From the NCBI GenBank assembly GCA_003240855.1, contig QFNN01000069.1, positions 1 through 15,713 on the forward strand: 15,713 nt of DNA, written 5' to 3'. Origin of the DNA: Sphingomonas sanxanigenens (GTDB taxonomy: Bacteria > Pseudomonadota > Alphaproteobacteria > Sphingomonadales > Sphingomonadaceae). The notes beneath the pieces were generated by a model, which saw only the letters and a list, made by a program, of their open reading frames with translations, did no database searches and was not told the DNA's origin. Positions 1 to 6,787 of this stretch are shown here, in pieces (position 1 is the first letter of the stretch; each line of letters opens with the position of its first letter). The position numbers were made by a program, and so were the translations under genes.

Positions 1-144
1 CAACGCAACATGTTGAGCGAACGTTTCACCGCTAAATCGAAAGTTTTACCATTTTTTATGTGGCAATGTCCCGCAGAGGGACGCGTCGGGCATGGTTTTT
101 CGTCGCCTCTCCCGTTTCGGGACAGGCGCTTGTGCCGGATCCGG
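1..144. other. Intergenic left edge, no gene recognised
   Basis: No convincing coding region is seen. Bases 1-60 are AT-richer than the rest. Small GC hairpins are visible (GTCCC 68-72 with GGGAC 78-82; TCCCG 110-114 with CGGGA 118-122). Short open frames here have arginine-rich, low-complexity translations and no family resemblance. The next gene to the left is outside the window. Confidence 0.5.
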
Positions 145-181
145 ACAAAATAGCGCTGGCCCGGCGAGAGGACCGGGCCAG
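145..181 (-). terminator. Intrinsic terminator after gatA
   Basis: On the minus strand, just past the gatA stop, a perfect 9-bp stem forms (CTGGCCCGG at 156-164 on the plus strand pairs with CCGGGCCAG at 173-181) around an 8-base loop. It is followed on the minus strand by CGCTATTTTGT, a short T-run. This fits a Rho-independent terminator for gatCA and suggests that gatB is not co-transcribed directly downstream. Confidence 0.75.
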
Positions 182-186
182 GCGAA

Positions 187-1668
187 TCACCACCAGTCGG
201 TGGGCCGCGCGACAAAGGCCGCGCGCTGTTCGATCGCCAGCGCAGCGTTGAGAACGGCCTGTTCGTCCAGTGGCTTGCCGATGATCTGCAGGCCCAGCGG
301 CAATCCGGCCGCATCGATGCCGCCGGGCACCGACATGGCCGGCAGGCCGGCAAGCGACGACGGCACGGTGAAAACGTCGTTCAGATACATGGCGATCGGA
401 TCGGCCGACTTTTCGCCCAGCCCGAAAGCCGCCGAAGGCGCGGTCGGGGTAAGCAGCAGGTCGCAGCTTTCCCAAGCCTTCTCGAAATCGCGGGCGATCA
501 GCGCGCGCACCTTCTGCGCCTGCGTGTAATAGGCGTCGTAGAAGCCTGCGGAGAGCACATAGGTGCCGATCAGGATGCGCCGCTTCACTTCCGCGCCGAA
601 ACCGGCCGCGCGCGTCGCCGCATACATGTCCTGCAGCCCCGCCCCGTCGGGCAGCTCGCGCAGGCCGTAACGCACGCCGTCATAGCGCGCGAGGTTGGAC
701 GATGCCTCGGCCGGCGCGACGATATAATAAGCCGGCAGCGCATAGCGGGTGTGCGGCAGCGAGACGTCGACGATCTCCGCCCCCGCTTCCTTCAGCCATT
801 CGACGCCCTGCATCCACATTGCGTCGATCTCGGCATTCATGCCGTCGACGCGATATTCCCTGGGGATGCCGACGCGCTTGCCGCGCAGATCGGCCGAAAG
901 CGCAGCCTCCCAATCGGGCACGGCCAGATCGAGCGAGGTCGAATCCTTGGGATCGAAACCGCTCATCGCCTCAAGCATGATCGCGCAGTCGCGCACGTCG
1001 CGCGCCATCGCGCCCGCCTGGTCGAGCGACGAGGCGAAAGCGACCACGCCCCAGCGCGAACAGCGCCCATAGGTCGGCTTGATCCCCGAAATGCCGGTGA
1101 ACGCGGCGGGCTGGCGGATCGAGCCGCCCGTGTCGGTGCCCGTCGCGCCCGGGCAGAGCCGCGCCGAGACCGCCGCCGAGCTTCCGCCCGACGAACCGCC
1201 GGGGGTCAGCGGGGCATTGCCGCCGTCGTTGCGCCGCCAGGGCGAGATGACGTTGCCGAACGCGCTGGTCTCGTTCGACGATCCCATCGCGAACTGGTCC
1301 ATGTTGAGCTTGCCGAGCATGCCGGCGCCCGCCGACCACAGCTTGCCCGAGACGGTCGATTCATAAGGCGGCTTGAAGCCTTCGAGCATGTGGCTCGCCG
1401 CCGCCGCCTGCACGCCCACGGTGCAGAACAGGTCCTTCATGCCAATCGGTACGCCGGACAACGGCTTCAGCGCGCCGGCCGCGCGGTCCTTGTCCGCCGC
1501 ATCGGCGGCCGCCAGCGCATGGTCGGGCGTCTCGACAAGAAAGGCGTTGAGCGAACGCGCATTCTCGACGCGCGTGACGAAGGCTTCCGCCACCTCCCGC
1601 GCCGTGAAGTCGCCGTCGCGCACGCCGTCGCGGATCGCGGCGATGCCAAGATCGGTCAGCGCGCCCAT
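187..1668 (-). CDS. gatA: Glutamyl-tRNA(Gln)/aspartyl-tRNA(Asn) amidotransferase subunit A
   Basis: GatA is the glutaminase/amidase subunit of the cytoplasmic GatCAB complex. It releases ammonia from glutamine so that mischarged Glu-tRNA(Gln) or Asp-tRNA(Asn) can be amidated. The 493-aa product has the amidase-signature layout. Lys78 sits in GMKDLF, the cis-serine is about Ser159 in the GGSSGGSSAAV loop, and the nucleophile is about Ser183 in TGTDTGGSIRQPA, with the spacing expected for the Ser-cisSer-Lys triad. The length is normal for GatA. The ATG overlaps the gatC stop by one base (TAATG), indicating translational coupling. A terminator follows the gene, and gatB, often nearby in other genomes, is absent from the window. 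The specificity (Gln, Asn or both) cannot be read from this gene. Confidence 0.97.
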   Translation of the reverse strand: MGALTDLGIAAIRDGVRDGDFTAREVAEAFVTRVENARSLNAFLVETPDHALAAADAADKDRAAGALKPLSGVPIGMKDLFCTVGVQAAAASHMLEGFKPPYESTVSGKLWSAGAGMLGKLNMDQFAMGSSNETSAFGNVISPWRRNDGGNAPLTPGGSSGGSSAAVSARLCPGATGTDTGGSIRQPAAFTGISGIKPTYGRCSRWGVVAFASSLDQAGAMARDVRDCAIMLEAMSGFDPKDSTSLDLAVPDWEAALSADLRGKRVGIPREYRVDGMNAEIDAMWMQGVEWLKEAGAEIVDVSLPHTRYALPAYYIVAPAEASSNLARYDGVRYGLRELPDGAGLQDMYAATRAAGFGAEVKRRILIGTYVLSAGFYDAYYTQAQKVRALIARDFEKAWESCDLLLTPTAPSAAFGLGEKSADPIAMYLNDVFTVPSSLAGLPAMSVPGGIDAAGLPLGLQIIGKPLDEQAVLNAALAIEQRAAFVARPTDWW

Positions 1669-1955
1669 TATTCGATCACCTTCGGAACGGCGAAAAAGCC
1701 ATGCTCGGCCTGCGGCGCATTGGCCAGAACCTTGTCGCGCACCGCACCGTCGGTCACCACGTCGTCGCGCAGGCGCAGATGATTGGCGATCACCGCCGTC
1801 ATCGGCTCGATCCCGCTGGTGTCGACCTCTCCCAGTTGCTCGATCCAGCCGAGGATGTTGTTGAGTTCGGGGACCATGGCATCGACCTCGGCATCGCTCA
1901 CGGCGATGCGCGCGAGGCCGGCGATCCGGCGGACGGTTGCAGTATCGACTGACAT
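1668..1955 (-). CDS. gatC: Glutamyl-tRNA(Gln)/aspartyl-tRNA(Asn) amidotransferase subunit C
   Basis: GatC is the small subunit that wraps around GatA and stabilises the GatCAB transamidosome. The 95-aa product starts MSVDTATVRRIAGLARI and has the family features: an N-terminal helix with the xRRIAxLARI pattern, a middle NNILGWIEQL helix, a VDTSGIEPM stretch, and a C-terminal LRxDxV...AP...GFFxVPKVI segment. The frame is open further upstream, but only from this ATG does it match the family length. No strong Shine-Dalgarno is visible before it. It is the first gene of gatCA, and its stop overlaps the gatA start. Confidence 0.95.
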   Translation of the reverse strand: MSVDTATVRRIAGLARIAVSDAEVDAMVPELNNILGWIEQLGEVDTSGIEPMTAVIANHLRLRDDVVTDGAVRDKVLANAPQAEHGFFAVPKVIE

Positions 1956-2072
1956 GGCCGCGCGGCTAGCATCCGCCCCGCTCCGCATCAAGCCTGATGG
2001 ACCGGCGTCGCCGACCCGCCTTCGCCGCGCCTGAGCGCATCCCCGGACGCCACACTTCCGTTGGACGGCGGC

Positions 2073-2101
2073 GCGGTTGCCGGTTACGCACTTGCAACCG
2101 C
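2073..2101. repeat. 8-bp inverted repeat between gatC and the DUF3089 gene
   Basis: GCGGTTGC (2073-2080) and GCAACCGC (2094-2101) are perfect inverted repeats separated by 13 bases. They lie in the 183-bp spacer between divergent genes, about 38 bases before the chosen start of the plus-strand gene. The repeat could be an operator or a leader hairpin; nothing else identifies it. Confidence 0.4.
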
Positions 2102-2138
2102 ACGCCATTCATGTTGCACTGCACAATGGAAAAGCCCT

Positions 2139-3248
2139 TTGGCTCGCAAATTTCTCTATATCATCGCAGGATTGATCGTGCTCGCTATCGCCGCTTCGTT
2201 CGCATACCGGATTTTCGGTCTGCAGATCCTGCGGGCGACGATGATTCCGTCCGCATCCTTCAGGGCGGAAGCGCCGCTGGCGCCCAACGCCTATGCCGAT
2301 CCCGCCATGTGGTTCTCGCGCCCCGGCAAGGGGCCCGCCGATCCCGCGCTTTGGACGCCCAAGGGTTATCGGGCGACCACGACCCCGCGCGCGTCGATCT
2401 TCTATATCCACCCGACAAGCTACCTGAATCGCGCCGCCTGGAACGCCCCGCTCGACGATGCCGAGGCCAATGACCGCGCCGCGCTGTTCCTGCGCGGGCA
2501 GGCCAGCGCTTTCAACGGCGTCGGCGGCGTGTGGGCGCCGCGCTATCGCCAGGCGACTTTCGGCGCCTTCCTCACGACCCGCGCCGATGCCGAAAAGGCG
2601 CTCGACCTCGCCTATGGCGACGTGCTCGCCGCCTTCGACCGCTTTCTGGCCGAAGCGCCGGCCGATCAGCCGATCATCCTCGCCGGCCACAGCCAGGGCG
2701 CGCTGCACCTGACGCGCCTGCTGCGCGATCGCGTGGCGGGCAAGGCGCTCGCGAAGCGCATCGTCGCGGCCTATGTCGTCGGCTGGCCCGTTTCGCTGAC
2801 GACCGACATCAAGGCGATGGGCCTGGCTGCGTGCGAGCGCCCCGATCAGGCGGGCTGCATCCTCTCCTGGCAGGCCTTCGCCGAGCCTGCGGACCCGGCG
2901 CTGATCCTCGAACATTATGACGAAAGCACGGGCTTCGACGGCAAACCGCGGCGCGGCACGCCGATGCTGTGCGTCAACCCGATCACCGGCGCGCCGGGCA
3001 CCGCCGCCTTGCCCTCGGCCAATCTCGGCGCGCTCTACCCCGGCGCGGATCTCAAGAGCGCGACGATCGAGGCGGGTCGCATCGGCGCGCGTTGCGACCA
3101 GCGGGGCATCCTTCTGATCGGCTCACCGCCGGACATGGGCCCCTACACGCTGCCCGGCAATAATTATCATGTTTTCGACTACAGCCTTTTCTGGGCCAAT
3201 ATCCGCGCCGATGTGGAGCGCAGGCTGAAGGCGTTCGAGACACGATGA
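2139..3248 (+). CDS. Membrane-anchored DUF3089 alpha/beta-hydrolase (lipase-like)
   Basis: The product is a predicted serine hydrolase of the DUF3089 family. Its substrate is unknown. From a TTG start it is 369 aa and begins MARKFLYIIAG, followed by a hydrophobic segment to about residue 23. This looks like a signal anchor, placing the rest in the periplasm. The nucleophile elbow GHSQG holds Ser185 after a strand reading IILAG, and the later VVGWPV segment is also typical of the family. The catalytic Asp and His were not assigned with confidence. The frame is open back to an ATG at 2061, but that extension is Cys/Gln-rich and would push the membrane segment inward. The TTG has GGA about 9 bases upstream, so it is preferred; the start remains uncertain. 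The 3' end overlaps ruvX by ATGA, so the two are probably co-translated, although no functional link is obvious. Confidence 0.85.
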   Translation: MARKFLYIIAGLIVLAIAASFAYRIFGLQILRATMIPSASFRAEAPLAPNAYADPAMWFSRPGKGPADPALWTPKGYRATTTPRASIFYIHPTSYLNRAAWNAPLDDAEANDRAALFLRGQASAFNGVGGVWAPRYRQATFGAFLTTRADAEKALDLAYGDVLAAFDRFLAEAPADQPIILAGHSQGALHLTRLLRDRVAGKALAKRIVAAYVVGWPVSLTTDIKAMGLAACERPDQAGCILSWQAFAEPADPALILEHYDESTGFDGKPRRGTPMLCVNPITGAPGTAALPSANLGALYPGADLKSATIEAGRIGARCDQRGILLIGSPPDMGPYTLPGNNYHVFDYSLFWANIRADVERRLKAFETR

Positions 3249-3703
3249 TTCACGACAAGGCCGGGGATTTTCGCGCCGCGCTGCCCAACGGCGGCCGGCT
3301 GATCGGGCTGGACGTCGGCACACGGACGATCGGCGCAGCGCTGTGCGACGCGCAATGGACGATCGCGAGCCCCGCCAGCCTCATCAAGCGCGCCAAGTTC
3401 GCCGCCGACAAGGCCGTGCTCGACGCGCTGATGAAGGAGCAGTTCGTCACCGGACTCGTCATCGGCCTGCCGCTCAACCTCGACGGCAGCGATTCGCCGC
3501 GCACCCAGTCGATCCGCGCCTTTGCACGTAACATGGCCGGCGATCGCCCGATCCTGTTGTGGGACGAACGCTGGTCGACCCAGGCCGTCACGCGCACGCT
3601 GCTGGAGGCCGACGCCAGCCGCGCCCGCCGCGCCGAACTGGTCGACAAGATGGCGGCCAGCTACATTCTCCAGGGCGCGATCGACGCGATGATGATGGGC
3701 TAG
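3245..3703 (+). CDS. ruvX: Putative pre-16S rRNA nuclease YqgF/RuvX
   Basis: YqgF/RuvX is an RNase H-like fold nuclease linked to maturation of the 16S rRNA 5' end; a role as a resolvase has also been proposed. The 152-aa product carries the three expected acidic motifs: Asp23 in GLDVGTRTIG, Glu108 in LLWDERWST and Asp134 in ELVDKMAASYILQ. The IGLPLNLDGS segment typical of the family is also present. The length is normal (about 140-160 aa). The ATG overlaps the stop of the upstream hydrolase gene (ATGA). Composition is the same GC-rich type as its upstream neighbour, in contrast to the next gene downstream. Confidence 0.95.
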   Translation: MIHDKAGDFRAALPNGGRLIGLDVGTRTIGAALCDAQWTIASPASLIKRAKFAADKAVLDALMKEQFVTGLVIGLPLNLDGSDSPRTQSIRAFARNMAGDRPILLWDERWSTQAVTRTLLEADASRARRAELVDKMAASYILQGAIDAMMMG

Positions 3704-3713
3704 CAGGCCTTGT

Positions 3714-3741
3714 GCCCACCGTTGGCGGCCCACCGTTCGGG
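3714..3741 (+). repeat. Two tandem 14-bp units just after ruvX
   Basis: GCCCACCGTTGGCG (3714-3727) is followed directly by GCCCACCGTTCGGG (3728-3741); 12 of 14 bases match. It begins 10 bases after the ruvX stop, at the border where base composition drops. The function is unknown. It may be a junction scar of the NYN segment or a chance duplication. Confidence 0.5.
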
Positions 3742-3765
3742 TTGAAGCAAATTTGCTATTCCGTG

Positions 3766-3795
3766 TTGACGGATTCGTCACGACCATCATATATG
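3766..3795 (+). promoter_or_regulatory. Sigma70-type promoter for the NYN leader RNA
   Basis: TTGACG (3766-3771) is followed after 17 or 18 bases by ATATAT/TATATG (3789-3795), a near-consensus sigma70 promoter. The predicted start is around 3801. A dyad TGACG-GATT-CGTCA (3767-3780) overlaps the -35 element and could be an operator. No other spacer in the window shows so clear a promoter. Confidence 0.55.
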
Positions 3796-3800
3796 GCCTC

Positions 3801-3873
3801 ACAAGATACTTGACGCCTCGATCGTAGGCGACAATCCTGAAACCCCCGTCGCAGAAATGTGGCGGGGGTTTTT
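3801..3873 (+). ncRNA. Candidate small RNA or attenuating leader of the NYN gene
   Basis: Between the promoter and the NYN start lies a segment of about 73 bases with two hairpins and no credible ORF. The first hairpin is CGCCT (3814-3818) with AGGCG (3826-3830) and loop CGATCGT. The second is the strong terminator at 3840-3873. A transcript starting near 3801 would be a compact small RNA. Transcription of the NYN gene from this promoter would need read-through. It could be a free small RNA, an attenuator, or simply terminator spacing. I do not recognise the family. Confidence 0.4.
3840..3873 (+). terminator. Strong intrinsic terminator immediately before the NYN gene
   Basis: AAACCCCCGTCGC (3840-3852) pairs with GTGGCGGGGGTTT (3859-3871), two positions being G-T wobbles. 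The loop is the six bases AGAAAT and five T's end at 3873. Its U-tract ends only 5 bases before the GGGG ribosome-binding site of the NYN gene at 3879-3882, so it sits where an attenuator would sit. Confidence 0.8.
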
Positions 3874-3888
3874 GCATTGGGGATGCAG

Positions 3889-4482
3889 ATGAAAACGGCT
3901 TTGTTCGTCGATGGGGGGTATCTTCGCGCGTGTTCCAAGGGCGCTGGGCACGTCTACGATAATGCATTCATTGAAAAATTTGCGCATTCATGCTTCATAG
4001 GTGACGAGTATCTCTTCCGGATTTTTTATTACGATGCTCCGGAATATAAAGGGAAGGTTACACTTCCGGTTTCTGGCGGCGAAACGACTTTTCAGTCGAG
4101 CGACAAGTGGCTTACCGACCTAGCGAAATTAGAGCGCTTCGCAGTGCGCCGTGGCACAATTGGCTTTAGGGGGTGGCGGCCTAAAAATATTCCAATAGCC
4201 GGAGCCGCGCTCACTGACGGAGATTTTGCGCCAGCATTCGAACAAAAGGGCGTCGATATGCGGATTGGCTTGGACATCGCGACTTTTTCCGATCAGGCGT
4301 CCGTCCACCGTGTTGTTCTTGTTTCGGGTGACACAGACATGATCCCGGCAATGAAACACGCTAGGAAAGCGGGGTTAGAGGTCGGTTTGATCCAACTTGC
4401 GGCTCCTGCGCATAGCTTACACAACACTCTAAAGGCTCATTCAGATTTCGTGCGCCACGTAGGATGGCCTGATGCCGCCTGA
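3889..4482 (+). CDS. NYN-domain (LabA/DUF88-like) PIN-type nuclease
   Basis: The 197-aa product begins MKTALFVDGGYLRAC, the first NYN strand with Asp8. It continues with a basic and aromatic central region, then KGVDMRIGLDIA (Asp123, Asp129) and VLVSGDTDMIPAMKHARKAG (Asp148, Asp150). These are the acidic positions expected to bind metal in NYN/PIN-like RNases. The whole protein is essentially one NYN domain with no recognisable extra module. The RNA target is unknown. The chosen ATG has GGGG 6 bases upstream; an in-frame ATG at 3883 and a GTG at 3859 fit worse, since the GTG lies inside the terminator hairpin. The gene is visibly AT-richer than its neighbours and has more varied codon use, suggesting transfer. 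It separates ruvX from pyrB and has its own promoter and terminator-bearing leader. Roles in RNA decay, toxin-like activity or phage defence are all possible. Confidence 0.88.
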   Translation: MKTALFVDGGYLRACSKGAGHVYDNAFIEKFAHSCFIGDEYLFRIFYYDAPEYKGKVTLPVSGGETTFQSSDKWLTDLAKLERFAVRRGTIGFRGWRPKNIPIAGAALTDGDFAPAFEQKGVDMRIGLDIATFSDQASVHRVVLVSGDTDMIPAMKHARKAGLEVGLIQLAAPAHSLHNTLKAHSDFVRHVGWPDAA

Positions 4483-4501
4483 TTCAAACTGAGACACTAC
4501 T

Positions 4502-4522
4502 GGGGCAGGCACCGCTTGCCCC
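4502..4522 (+). terminator. GC hairpin between the NYN gene and pyrB
   Basis: GGGGCAGGC (4502-4510) pairs with GCTTGCCCC (4514-4522), one wobble, around a 3-base loop. An alternative pairing uses GGGCAGG (4503-4509) with CCTGCCC (4521-4527). No T-run follows, so it is a possible weak terminator of the NYN transcript or a pyrB leader structure. Confidence 0.4.
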
Positions 4523-4553
4523 TGCCCGCCCCCGGCGTTAGGGACGGGCTTCA

Positions 4554-5536
<983 letters not shown>

Positions 5537-5540
<4 letters not shown>

Positions 5541-6757
5541 CGAACGCACATCGCCTCGCCATTATCGGCGGCAAGCTGCCCGACGGCGCGCCCGGCGGCG
5601 TGCTGATCGAGGGCGACCGCATCGTCGCGGTCGGCGATTTCGCGCGGCCCGCCGACGCCGACATTCTCGACGCCGCCGGCGCGATCATCGCTCCCGGCCT
5701 GGTCGATCTCGGCGTGTTCGCTGTCGATCGCGCGGCCTTCCGCGCCGGCGGCATCACCCGCGCCGCGCTGATGCCCGATCAGTCGCCGGCGCTGGATCAC
5801 CCTGCGCTGATCCAGCACGCCGCCGCCATCGGCAAGCCCAGCGTCTGGATCCATCCCCTCGCCGCCGCCACGCGCGGCCTGAAGGGCGAGGAACTGGCCG
5901 AAATCGGGCTGATGAAGGCCGGCGGCGCGCACGGTGTGGCGACCGGACGCGGCTGGATCGCCGATTCGGGCGTCATGCTCCGCCTCCTCGCCTATGCCGC
6001 CGCACAGGATCTGACTGTGGTCGTCCACAGCGAGGATGGCGGCCTCACCGACCGTGCCGTCGCGACCGATGGCGAGACCGCGACGCGCCTTGGCCTGCCG
6101 AGCGCGCCCGCCGCAGCCGAGGCGATGGCGATCGCGCGCGATCTGGCGCTTGCCGAGGCGAGCGGCGCGCACATCCATTTCCGCCAGGTAACGACGTCGC
6201 GCGGCCTCGACCTGATCCGCGCCGCCAAGCGCGCCGGCCTACCCGTCACCGCCGGAATCACGCCGGCGCATCTCTTCCTCTCCGACATCGCGATGACCGG
6301 CTTTCGCACCTTCACGCGCCTGTCGCCGCCACTGCGCAGCGAAGCCGACCGTCAGGCTGCGCTCGCCGCCGTCGCCGACGGCACGATCGACGTGATCGCC
6401 AGCGGCCATGATCCGCGCGGCCCGGAGGACAAGCGCCTGCCCTTCGCCGACGCCGCGCCGGGCATGGCTGGCGCGGAAACGCTGCTCGCGCTGTCGCTTG
6501 GTCTTGTCCGCGACGGATTGGTCAATCTGCCGCGCCTGTTTGAACTGCTCTCCGCCAACCCGGCGCGCATCCTTGGCGTGCCCGGCGGATCGCTTGAGGC
6601 CGGCGCGCCTGCCGATCTCATCCTGTTCGATCCCGGCGCGCCCTGGAAAATCGATTCCGAACGCCTCGTCGCGCTTGCCGGCAATACGCCGTTCGACGGG
6701 CTGCCGGTGCAGGGCAAGGTGCTCAAAACGCTGAAAGGCGGCCAGCCTCTCGACTGA
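5537..6757 (+). CDS. pyrC: Dihydroorotase-like protein lacking the metal-site HxH (PyrC' type)
   Basis: The 406-aa product has the amidohydrolase/dihydroorotase framework: APGLVD at 52-57, HSED at 164-167, HIHF around 212-215, ITPAHLFL at 241-248, LSPPLRSEADRQ at 262-272 and DGTIDVIASGHDP at 281-293. Where active dihydroorotases have D-x-H-x-H after APGLVD, this protein reads DLGVFAVD (57-64), so both metal-binding histidines are missing. The usual catalytic Asp of the DHAPH motif is Gly290 in SGHDP. It is therefore probably inactive and may serve as a structural partner of PyrB, as known for PyrC' of Pseudomonas. A true pyrC should then exist elsewhere in the genome. The ATG overlaps the pyrB stop. 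The 3' end carries half of a terminator stem. Confidence 0.9.
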
Positions 6758-6766
6758 CCGCCTTTC
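6724..6766 (-). terminator. Terminator of the ParA/TPR-SPOR operon, overlapping the end of pyrC'
   Basis: GAAAGGCGG (6733-6741) and CCGCCTTTC (6758-6766) form a perfect 9-bp stem that spans the pyrC' stop codon. Read on the minus strand, the stem is followed by AGCGTTTTGAG, a short T-run, so it fits best as the terminator of the convergent minus-strand operon. On the plus strand it is followed by a G-run, so termination there would be weaker. Confidence 0.6.
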
Positions 6767-6787
6767 GGGGGGTGACTGAACGAACGA

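Noticed and set aside
60..251. Possible small plus-strand ORF or leader peptide at the left edge
   Set aside because: It runs through the gatA terminator into the gatA 3' end. The Arg-rich translation shows no run of a single regulatory amino acid and no family match.
751..1782. 343-codon plus-strand open frame across gatA/gatC
   Set aside because: It is antisense to two well-identified genes and has the Arg/Ala-rich composition typical of shadow frames in high-GC DNA.
3766..4482. Type III toxin-antitoxin (ToxIN-like) interpretation of the NYN cassette
   Set aside because: The leader has no tandem antitoxin RNA repeats and the protein is a NYN domain, not a ToxN fold. A small RNA partner remains possible but not of that class.
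3714..4553. Integrase-type att sites or IS ends flanking the NYN segment
   Set aside because: No matching direct repeats were found on both sides, no terminal inverted repeats and no mobility gene are present.
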